Source: Pseudomonadota bacterium (GTDB taxonomy: Bacteria > Pseudomonadota > Gammaproteobacteria > Steroidobacterales > Steroidobacteraceae). From it: 64,000 bases of DNA. The translations under genes and the position numbers were made by a program. The DNA lies in the NCBI GenBank assembly GCA_016704655.1, contig JADIZR010000007.1, positions 1-64,000 of the forward strand, written 5' to 3'. Within the stretch, counting starts at the first letter, position 1; each line of letters starts with the position of its first letter. This document shows positions 27,103 to 34,957 of the stretch, in pieces. The notes beneath the pieces were generated by a model. It did no database searches. It was not told where the DNA came from and worked only from the letters and a program-made list of their open reading frames with translations.

Positions 27103-28398
27103 ATTTCGTCTCCACGTGAATCCCGACTCGCCGCAGGAAGTCGGAGGGCAGGATGCCGCCGGCGCTGACGATCACCGCGTCGTTCGGCAGAATCAGGTGA
27201 CCGTCCTGGCTGCGCAGCAGAACCCGCTCCTGCTCGATGCGCTCGACCTTTGACTGCAGCAGCAGTTGCAACTGTCCGGCGCGTTCGGCAGCGGCGATCC
27301 GGTCGCGGTTGCGGGGCTTGGCACGCGTGAACGCGTCGCCACGATAGGAGAGTGTGACCTGGCCGCCCGCTTCCGCGACGCTGGCAGCCGCCTCCAGGGC
27401 GCTGTCACCGCCACCCACGACCAGGACGCGCTGTCCGCGGTACTGCTCCGGGTCGATCAACCGGTAGACGACTTTGGGCAAGTCCTCGCCTGTCACGTCG
27501 AGCTTGCGTGGCGTGCCGCGCCGGCCGATCGCCAGCAGTACTTTCGCTGCCCGGTATTCCGCGAGTGAGGTCCGAACGATGAAGCCTTGCGCACCATCGC
27601 GATCGACGCTCTCGACGCGCTCACGATACCGCATGCTGCCGGCCACCCCGGTCTTGCGTTCGATATCCTGCCAGAACGCAAGCAGGTCTTCCTTGGAGGT
27701 CTGGCGAAAGCTGACCTTGCCCACCAATGGAATTTCTGCCGGTTGCGTCATCACGAGCTTGGCCCGCGGATACTGGAAGACGCTGCCGCCAAGACTCTCC
27801 TGTTCGATCGTCACGAATTGCATCTTGTGCGACTTCGCGGCAAGGCTGGCCGAAAACCCTGCGGGACCCGCACCCACGATCACGAGATCCAGTTGCCCTG
27901 GGATGGCTGTGCGCAGCTTGCGATGGATCGCGTCGACCGCCTGCCTGCCCTGCGCCAGCGCGTTGCGAATGAGGCCCATTCCCCCCAGTTCCCCCGCAAC
28001 AAAGAGCCCCGGCACGGTCGACTCGAACTCCGGGCTCAGCAATGGAATCTCCACGCCACGGCGTTCCGTGCCGAAAACAAGCGTGATCGCGTCCGCAGGA
28101 CACGCGGCACGGCACGCACCGTGCCCGATGCAATCCGTCGGACTCACCAGGTGCGCCTTGCCGTCGATCAGCCCAAGCACATGGTGTTCCGGTTGTTCCG
28201 GACAGGCTTTCACGCACGATCCGCACCCGATGCAACGGACGGGATCGATCACGGGATGCAGGGAAGCGGGTCGATCAAGCCCGCGGCGACCGACTGCTCC
28301 CGCACGGTGCGGCTCGCATCCTCGTGTCGTCTACGCCGGACGAGGTACCAGCCCCATATCAGTAAGAGTGGCAGCAGGTAGACGGCGAGCAACGACAT
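27089..28398 (-). CDS. membrane-anchored 2x[4Fe-4S] ferredoxin / FAD-NAD(P) oxidoreductase (one frameshift)
   Basis: Corrected length 436 residues. An N-terminal membrane helix (SLLAVYLLPLLLIWGWYLV), then two [4Fe-4S] motifs (CIGCGSCVKACP and CIGHGACRAACP), then a thioredoxin-reductase-like flavoprotein with FAD motif VIVGAGPAGFSASLAA and NAD(P) motif VLVVGGGDSALEAA. It would shuttle electrons between pyridine nucleotide, flavin and Fe-S clusters at the inner membrane. The frame breaks at GGG 28268-28270; adding one base joins GLIDP to SLHPVIDPVRCIGCG. Without correction the soluble part could start at an internal codon (MIDPVRC, 28252). Divergent from the TPR/cytochrome operon, and the likely cytoplasmic-side entry point of that pathway. 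Confidence 0.82.
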
Positions 28399-28603
28399 CG
28401 ATGTTGAGCCTGCAATCGTCGAGGGTAGTCGCGGTCGACGCATGCGGCAAACATAGCGCCTGGAGCAAGCCTCGCATCCCGCTCGCCCGCACGGTGTCGA
28501 CTGCGTCACGATTACATCAACTAATCGTTCGGGTCGGTGTCCCTCAACCTCCCGCCTCGCTATGTTCTCGTCTCCGGTCGACTCCGACTGGCGGGAGACG
28601 ACG

Positions 28604-29245
28604 ATGCAGACGAGAAATGCCGCGCTGATCGCGCTGGCGGGTTTTGCACTGGGAGTGTTCGTCGGCAAGGGACCGACCGTATTCGAAACTGACAGCACGA
28701 CCGACACGCTCGAGCCCGTTACCGGGATGGCTTCGGTGCCGGTCGGCCATCCGCGCCTTGCAGAACGCGGTCTCGGCGATGTCGTGATGACGACATTACA
28801 GATGCGCGCCGCGCCTGCTGCCAATGCGTCGGCGATGGTGCCAGGCGCTGCTGCGCGTGCCAGATCGACGGACCTGATCGCGCAGGCCGACGACCTCCGG
28901 CGCCAACGAAGATCCGGCGAAGCCGTCGAGGCCTACCGTCGCGCTGCGGCCTCGGGCCGCATGAACGCGGATTCCTGGGCTGACTACGCCGATGCACTGG
29001 CTTCGGCCGGATCGAGCCTCAAGGGAGCGCCCGCGGATGCGCTGGCGCAGGCGCTCGCGCTCGACCCGCGGCATCCCAAGGCTTTATGGCTCAAAGCCAG
29101 CCTCGAGCACGAGGAACACCACTACCGCGACGCCGTCAGCACGTGGCGCAACCTGCTGGCCGTGGTGCCAGCCAATTCGTCCGACGCCCGCATCATCGAA
29201 GCGAACATCGCCGAAGCGTCGCGACTTGCCGCCGGCCAGGGCTGA
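28604..29245 (+). CDS. exported or membrane-anchored TPR protein
   Basis: 213 residues. ATG 28604 has GGGAG five bases upstream. An N-terminal hydrophobic anchor (ALIALAGFALGVFVGKG) is followed by a linker and three TPR-like helix pairs (AVEAYRRAAASGRMNADSWA, ALALDPRHPKALWLKASLEH, DAVSTWRNLLAVVP). The fold resembles the C-terminal TPR domain of CcmH/CcmI/NrfG, which hold apocytochromes for heme attachment. Being first gene of an operon encoding 63 heme motifs, a chaperone role in cytochrome assembly is a reasonable inference. Confidence 0.75.
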   Translation: MQTRNAALIALAGFALGVFVGKGPTVFETDSTTDTLEPVTGMASVPVGHPRLAERGLGDVVMTTLQMRAAPAANASAMVPGAAARARSTDLIAQADDLRRQRRSGEAVEAYRRAAASGRMNADSWADYADALASAGSSLKGAPADALAQALALDPRHPKALWLKASLEHEEHHYRDAVSTWRNLLAVVPANSSDARIIEANIAEASRLAAGQG

Positions 29246-29247
29246 CA

Positions 29248-30219
29248 ATGACTGCACAACGCCTTCTCCGGGAACGGTATGACGATGTCGTCGACGAAAG
29301 CGCGCCGCGCATCACGACGCCTGCAACCGTTGACACCTCCCGCAAGAAAGTTGCCGCTCCAGGCGCGGCAGCCGCCAAGGGAGCGGCGAACCGCAGCCGG
29401 TTGCTCACGCCAGCCAGCATCTACTTCATGGCCGTCCTCGCAGCGATCGCCTTCGGCATCAACCTGCCGACGTCCGCTTACCTCTCCCCGCAGTCCGGTC
29501 TCGGCTATGCGCTCGGAATCGCCGGCGGCAGCGCGATGTTGCTGCTGCTCCTCTATCCGGTCCGCAAGCGAATGCCGAATGCACGCTACCTCGGGTCCAC
29601 GCGCGCCTGGTTCAGGCTGCACATGACGCTCGGCATCTTCGGGCCCGCGCTCATCCTGTTTCATTCGAACTTCAGCCTTGGCGCGACCAACAGCAACGTC
29701 GCGCTGGTCTGCATGCTCATCGTTTCCGGCAGCGGACTCTTCGGCCGGTACTTCTACGGTCACATCCACCAGGAACTGAATGGACGCGAAGCCACGCTCG
29801 ACGAACTGCGGGAGTTCTCGAGCCGGCTGCAACTGACGTCGTCGGTGTCCTTCCTGCCTGCGCTGGCGCGGCACATCGACGCGGAACAGACCGTCATCGA
29901 GCGCCGCTTTGCGGCGACCGCGCTGCTGCTGCAACCGCTGCTGGGTGCAGCTTGGGCAATCGGCGCAAGACGTCGACTGCGGCGTGCAGTCCGTGAAGCC
30001 ATTGCTGCGGGAGCCGACCGTCGTCACGACCCGACCCGCGAATCGCTGCAACTGATCGCGTATCGCTACATCGACGATCGCATCAGCGCGGCGCGGCGCG
30101 TGCTCGAGTTTCGTGCTTTCCAGAAGCTCTTCTCGCTGTGGCACGCCTTGCACCTGCCGCTCTTCGTCATGCTCATCATCGCCGGGACCGTCCATGTGGT
30201 CGCGGTACACATCTACTGA
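29248..30219 (+). CDS. cytochrome b-like integral membrane protein of the polyheme locus
   Basis: 323 residues from ATG 29248, two bases after the TPR gene. A charged N-terminus (about 50 residues) precedes membrane helices. Histidines occur in HMTLGIFGPALILFHSNF and, near the C-terminus, in LWHALHLPLFVMLIIAGTVH and VVAVHIY; helix-pair His patterns like this suggest b-heme binding. A cytoplasmic helical segment with LDELREFSSRLQL lies between. I recognise no named family with confidence. Position suggests transfer of electrons between the quinone pool or the ferredoxin/FAD protein and the periplasmic cytochromes. Confidence 0.7.
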   Translation: MTAQRLLRERYDDVVDESAPRITTPATVDTSRKKVAAPGAAAAKGAANRSRLLTPASIYFMAVLAAIAFGINLPTSAYLSPQSGLGYALGIAGGSAMLLLLLYPVRKRMPNARYLGSTRAWFRLHMTLGIFGPALILFHSNFSLGATNSNVALVCMLIVSGSGLFGRYFYGHIHQELNGREATLDELREFSSRLQLTSSVSFLPALARHIDAEQTVIERRFAATALLLQPLLGAAWAIGARRRLRRAVREAIAAGADRRHDPTRESLQLIAYRYIDDRISAARRVLEFRAFQKLFSLWHALHLPLFVMLIIAGTVHVVAVHIY

Positions 30220-30237
30220 CTGGACGGAGTCGCCCGC

Positions 30238-31803
30238 ATGCCCCGCTGGCACAGCGCCTGCCGACTCCTGTTCGCGATCCTGGGCCTGACGATGTCACCG
30301 TTGAGCGCCCGAGCGGCGAACCTCGAGACGTTGCTGATGCCCGGGCCGGTCATCGCGGGTCACGCGAAATACGAACAGGAGTGCTCGCGCTGCCACGATC
30401 GCGCGGATCGTTCGCGGCAGGCGGTCCTCTGCCGCACTTGTCATGAGCCCGTTGCCGCCGATATTGCGCAACACAAAGGATTCCATGGTCGATTGCGCGG
30501 AGCAGAGGCCGCCCAGTGCGGCGCCTGCCACACCGAGCACAAGGGCCGGCCGGCCGACATCGTCAAGCTCCAGCCGGCTTCGTTCCCGCATGCCCAGACG
30601 GACTTTCCGCTGCAGGGAGCACACGCGACAGTAGCGTGCACGGCTTGCCACCAGGAAGGCCGCAAACATCGCGAAGCGGCGTCCGCGTGCGTCGAGTGTC
30701 ACAAGCAGGACGACCTGCACGAGGGCAAGCTTGGCCGCGATTGCTCCAGCTGCCACGACGCCGGAGGCTGGTCACGCGTGCGGTTTGATCACGCAAAGAC
30801 CCGGTTCGCGTTGACCGGCAAACATGTGCAGGCGACCTGTGCGTCCTGCCACCTGGGCAACCGGTACAAGGACACCCCAACCCAGTGCGCTGCCTGCCAC
30901 GCGCCTGATGACGTCCACGGTGGCGCGCGCGGGGCCGGCTGCGCCGACTGTCACCAGACGACCGGTTGGACCGGCACCAGGTACGACCACCTGAAGACCA
31001 GCGGATTTGCGCTCACGGGCGCGCACTCCTCGCTCGATTGCAGGACGTGTCACAAGACGTCGAATTTCAAGGACCCGTTGCCGAGGGACTGCGCGGGTTG
31101 CCACCGCAGCGACGATCCGCACGCCACCCGCTTCGGTGCAGGCTGCGAGAAGTGCCATGCCGCAAGCGGCTGGACGCCTTCGAGTTTCGATCACACCCGC
31201 GATGGCAAGTTCGAGCTGCGCGGAGCGCACGAGAAGCTGAACTGCCATGTCTGCCACACCGGGGTAATCGCCAGCCAGAAGCTCGGCACGGAGTGTGCCG
31301 GATGCCACCGGGCGGATGACGTGCATGCGGGCAACCTGGACACCGACTGCGCGCAGTGTCACGGCGTGGAGACGTGGCGCGGGCATCTGCAGTTCGATCA
31401 CGACTTTTCGACGTACCCGCTCGTGGGGCTCCACGTCGCGGTTCCCTGCTTTGCGTGTCATCGCTCAACGTCGTTCAAGGACGCACGGCAGACGTGTGTC
31501 GACTGCCACGAGGCGGACGATCGTCACAAGGGCTCACTCGGCCGGGACTGCGAAACATGCCATTCGGTCAACGGCTGGAACCTGTGGCAGTTCGATCACG
31601 GCAAATCCACCAAGTTCGCCCTGACGGGTGCGCACTCGAAGGTGGCCTGCGCAGGCTGTCACAAGCAGCCCGCACACCTGGCGAAGCTGTCGCAGGACTG
31701 CGCGGCGTGCCATGCCGAGGACGACGTGCACCTCGGTCAGTACGGTCGGCAATGCCAGCGCTGCCACGTGACCACGACTTTCAAGGCTGCGCGGCTGCAG
31801 TGA
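30238..31803 (+). CDS. 21-heme c-type cytochrome
   Basis: 521 residues with a signal peptide (ending LSARAAN) and no lipobox. I count 21 CXXCH motifs. After three leading hemes, hemes 4-21 form six tandem three-heme units of about 67 residues with the pattern CxxCH..FKD..CxxCH..DD.H.G..G..CxxCH..GW..FDH..T.F.LTG.H. Predicted periplasmic, heme attached after export. One heme per about 25 residues gives a wire-like chain. Together with the next gene and the porin it resembles porin-cytochrome conduits, particularly the loci called PCC3 in neutrophilic iron oxidisers (from memory, not searched). Confidence 0.92.
   Translation: MPRWHSACRLLFAILGLTMSPLSARAANLETLLMPGPVIAGHAKYEQECSRCHDRADRSRQAVLCRTCHEPVAADIAQHKGFHGRLRGAEAAQCGACHTEHKGRPADIVKLQPASFPHAQTDFPLQGAHATVACTACHQEGRKHREAASACVECHKQDDLHEGKLGRDCSSCHDAGGWSRVRFDHAKTRFALTGKHVQATCASCHLGNRYKDTPTQCAACHAPDDVHGGARGAGCADCHQTTGWTGTRYDHLKTSGFALTGAHSSLDCRTCHKTSNFKDPLPRDCAGCHRSDDPHATRFGAGCEKCHAASGWTPSSFDHTRDGKFELRGAHEKLNCHVCHTGVIASQKLGTECAGCHRADDVHAGNLDTDCAQCHGVETWRGHLQFDHDFSTYPLVGLHVAVPCFACHRSTSFKDARQTCVDCHEADDRHKGSLGRDCETCHSVNGWNLWQFDHGKSTKFALTGAHSKVACAGCHKQPAHLAKLSQDCAACHAEDDVHLGQYGRQCQRCHVTTTFKAARLQ
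30637..31770 (+). repeat. six tandem three-heme repeats within the 21-heme cytochrome
   Basis: Coding repeats of about 200 bp (67 codons), each with three CXXCH motifs and a conserved FDH..LTG.H junction. The last unit is cut before its FDH..LTGAH segment by the stop codon. Confidence 0.8.
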
Positions 31804-31816
31804 TGGGAAGGCAACC

Positions 31817-34800
31817 ATGAAGCTGCAATGGATCTGCCGTGCACTGCTGCCCTTGCTGCTGCTGGCTGCGGGCACCGTGTCAGCCCAGGTGACCGGGCGC
31901 AACTTTGACCACCTGACGACAGGATTCGAGCTTACTGGCGCGCATCGTCTGCAGGCCTGCGAGAGCTGCCACGTCGACGCCGTGTTCGCCGGCACCCCAC
32001 GAGTGTGCGCGGCGTGCCATGCACAGAGGTCGCGCATCGGAGCGACACCGAAGCCGTCGGCTCACGTGGCCTCCACGGACAACTGCGGCGCGTGCCACAC
32101 CACCTCGGGCTGGATACCGGCAGGACGATTCGATCACCTGGAAGCGCGCGGTGATTGCGCAACCTGCCATGACGGGCTGCAGGCGCAGGGCAAGCCGGCG
32201 GGCCACCTCACGACCAGCCAGGAGTGCTCGAGTTGCCACAGCAATACGGCCTGGAGTCCCGCGAAATACAACCACTCCGGCATCACCGGCGTGTGCGCCT
32301 CCTGCCACGACGGCGTCAGAGCAACGGGGAAGCGGGCCACTCATCCGCAGACGACGAGCAGCTGCGAGTCGTGCCACACGATCGCGGCCTGGGCCCCGAT
32401 CAGCCGCATTGACCACACGCAGGTCAGCGGCTCCTGCGCGTCGTGCCATGACGGCACGTCTGCGACGCGCAAGCACGCATTGCATGTACCGACTACCGCG
32501 ACGTGCGACACCTGCCACGTGACAGTCGCGTGGCAGCCAGCCAGCTTCGCTCACGACGGTATCGTCGACGGCTGCGCCAGCTGCCATGACGGGGCGCGGG
32601 CCACCGGCACCGGACCGCGTCACATCAAGGCGACGAACACCTGCGTGGCCTGTCATTCGATGACGGCATGGCAGCCGGCAACGCGCGTGGACCACGCCAA
32701 CGTGCTGGGCAGCTGCTCGACCTGCCACGACGGACTCGCGGCCAGCGGACAGCCGGCCAATCACATTCCCACGTCGGCGGAATGCGACAGCTGCCATGCG
32801 ACCAACGCCTGGACTCCCGCCAGGTTCGATCACACCGGGATCGCCACCAACTGCGCCTCCTGTCACGACGGCACCCGCGCCACAGGCAAGAGTCCGACCC
32901 ACATCAATACCTCGACGACCTGCGAGTCATGTCACGTCATCGCGGCCTGGCAACCCGCGTCGCGTGTCGATCATGCCCAGGTGCTCGGCAGCTGCGTCTC
33001 CTGTCACGATGGCACCGTTGCAACCGGCAAGAACGCCACGCACATCCTGTCCGACAATGCCTGCGAGAGTTGCCACACGACCGTCCAGTGGCAGCCCGCC
33101 AACTTTTCACACACCGGGCTGACGGAAACCTGCTCAGCCTGCCACGACGGTACTCGGGCCACCGGCAAGAGCACGACGCACATCATCTCGAGTACCTCCT
33201 GTGGCGCCTGTCACGCGACGTTCTCGTGGCGCCCGGTCACGCAGGTCGACCACACACAGGTGAGCGGCAGCTGCGCCTCGTGCCACAACGGCACGACGGC
33301 CACCGGCAAGAACGCGGGTCACATCGCCTCCAGCACGGCCTGCGCTGCCTGCCATGCCACGCTGGCATGGAAGCCCGTCACAAGCGTGGATCATGCGCAG
33401 GTCACCGGCGCGTGCTTCTCCTGCCACGATGGCACCCTGGCCACCGGCAAGCCGTCCGCTCACATTCCGAGCGACAACTCCTGCGACAACTGCCATTCGC
33501 CGCTGGCATGGCAGCCAGCGCGCTTCGACCACACGGGCATCACGGTCAACTGCGCCAACTGTCACGACGGCATCAAGTCTCAGGGCAAGCCGACGACGCA
33601 CATAACCAGCAGCAGCACGTGCGAGTCCTGTCACGCCGTGGCGGCCTGGAAGCCGGCAACGAGCGTCGACCACACCCAGGTGACGGGAACCTGCGCCAGT
33701 TGCCACGACGGCGCCAGGGCGACCGGCAAGGGCGTTAACCACATCCCGACCAGCGGCGAATGCGGCACGTGCCACGCCACGATCGCGTGGCAGCCGGCAA
33801 CGTTCTCGCACACTGGTATTACCAGCGGTTGTGCCAGCTGCCACGACGGGATCAAGGCGCCGGGCAAAAACGCCACGCACCTGTTCACGTCATCGACCTG
33901 CGAAGCCTGCCACTCCGTGACGACCTGGAAGCCCGCGACCCGCGTCGACCACGCGCAGGTGCAGGGTTCGTGTTCGAACTGCCACAACAACATCAAGGCG
34001 ACGGGCAAACCGGCGACGCACGTCGTTACGACGTCCGAATGCAGCATGTGCCACGGCACGCAGGCCTGGAAGCCAGCGACGGGCTTCACGCACGACGGCA
34101 TCACGGCCGCATGCGCGACCTGCCACAACGGCGTGAACGCGACGGGCAAGAACACCAGTCACCTGCAGACGAGCAATACCTGCGAGTCCTGCCATACCCC
34201 CACTGGCTGGAAGCCGGCGGCGAAGGTGGACCACACACAGGTCATCGGCACCTGCTTCTCGTGCCACAACGGCACGCTTGCGACCGGCAAGAACTCGGGT
34301 CACATCGCAAGTGACAACGCGTGCGACAGCTGCCACCAGTCGACGGCGTGGAAGCCGACGATCCGGGTCGATCACGCGCACGTCACCGGAACGTGTTCCA
34401 GCTGCCACGATGGCGTGCAGGCGGCGGGCAAGCCCACCACGCACCTGCCGACGACAGCCGAGTGCGGCAGCTGTCATTCAACCCTGGCCTGGACACCGGC
34501 GAAGGTGGATCACACCAGCATCACGAACTGCAAGGGTTGCCACAACGGCTCCAGCGCGACGGGCCCGTCGACCAGCCACATGACCTTCCCGGTCAACAGC
34601 TTCGACTGCAACCAGTGCCACACCACGACGGCCTGGTCGCCGAACACGTTCAAGCACCGCGTGGGTGGCGGCTACCCGGGCGATCATCGTGTGGCGCTGA
34701 CCTGCAGGAGCTGTCACACGACCGGCACGGATGCCGCCACCTGGCGCACGCCGGCCTACAAACCCGACTGCGCAGGTTGCCATTCCAGCAATTTCAAGCC

Positions 34801-34957
34801 CGATCCGCACACCAAGTACGGCAACGTGAAGTACACCGTCAGTGAACTGCGTAACTGCTCGGGAGCGTGCCACACCTATACGGACTCCACGCTCACGAAG
34901 ATCTTGAAGAGCCGCGCCGGTCCGGAACATCGCATCACGGACACGGAACTTCACTGA
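31817..34957 (+). CDS. giant c-type cytochrome, 41 CXXCH plus one CX3CH heme motif
   Basis: 1046 residues with a signal peptide (LLPLLLLAAGTVSAQ), no lipobox and no C-terminal anchor. I count 41 CXXCH motifs plus one CSGACH (CX3CH) at residue 1014. Residues about 25-70 match the repeat of the preceding 21-heme protein. From C114 to about 950 there are 18 tandem two-heme units of 46-47 residues (CxxCHDG..ATGK...H.....CxxCH...W.PA). Two unit types alternate, one with F.H.GI and one with VDH..V. Starts 13 bp after the 21-heme gene and overlaps the porin start (TGATG). Likely the outward or surface-exposed element of an electron conduit; exact location unknown. Confidence 0.92.
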   Translation: MKLQWICRALLPLLLLAAGTVSAQVTGRNFDHLTTGFELTGAHRLQACESCHVDAVFAGTPRVCAACHAQRSRIGATPKPSAHVASTDNCGACHTTSGWIPAGRFDHLEARGDCATCHDGLQAQGKPAGHLTTSQECSSCHSNTAWSPAKYNHSGITGVCASCHDGVRATGKRATHPQTTSSCESCHTIAAWAPISRIDHTQVSGSCASCHDGTSATRKHALHVPTTATCDTCHVTVAWQPASFAHDGIVDGCASCHDGARATGTGPRHIKATNTCVACHSMTAWQPATRVDHANVLGSCSTCHDGLAASGQPANHIPTSAECDSCHATNAWTPARFDHTGIATNCASCHDGTRATGKSPTHINTSTTCESCHVIAAWQPASRVDHAQVLGSCVSCHDGTVATGKNATHILSDNACESCHTTVQWQPANFSHTGLTETCSACHDGTRATGKSTTHIISSTSCGACHATFSWRPVTQVDHTQVSGSCASCHNGTTATGKNAGHIASSTACAACHATLAWKPVTSVDHAQVTGACFSCHDGTLATGKPSAHIPSDNSCDNCHSPLAWQPARFDHTGITVNCANCHDGIKSQGKPTTHITSSSTCESCHAVAAWKPATSVDHTQVTGTCASCHDGARATGKGVNHIPTSGECGTCHATIAWQPATFSHTGITSGCASCHDGIKAPGKNATHLFTSSTCEACHSVTTWKPATRVDHAQVQGSCSNCHNNIKATGKPATHVVTTSECSMCHGTQAWKPATGFTHDGITAACATCHNGVNATGKNTSHLQTSNTCESCHTPTGWKPAAKVDHTQVIGTCFSCHNGTLATGKNSGHIASDNACDSCHQSTAWKPTIRVDHAHVTGTCSSCHDGVQAAGKPTTHLPTTAECGSCHSTLAWTPAKVDHTSITNCKGCHNGSSATGPSTSHMTFPVNSFDCNQCHTTTAWSPNTFKHRVGGGYPGDHRVALTCRSCHTTGTDAATWRTPAYKPDCAGCHSSNFKPDPHTKYGNVKYTVSELRNCSGACHTYTDSTLTKILKSRAGPEHRITDTELH
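32156..34600 (+). repeat. 18 tandem two-heme repeats within the giant cytochrome
   Basis: Period 138-141 bp (46 or 47 codons), measured from the first Cys of each CxxCHDG. F-type and V-type units alternate, except that two V-types are adjacent at units 9-10 and again at 16-17. Units 10 (Cys codon at 33413) and 16 (34253) are especially alike, 840 bp apart, suggesting an ancient six-unit block duplication. Confidence 0.8.

Noticed and set aside
30637..34600. CRISPR-like array, because of regularly spaced repeats
   Set aside because: The periodicity (about 140 and 200 bp) is coding and explained by tandem heme-binding units.
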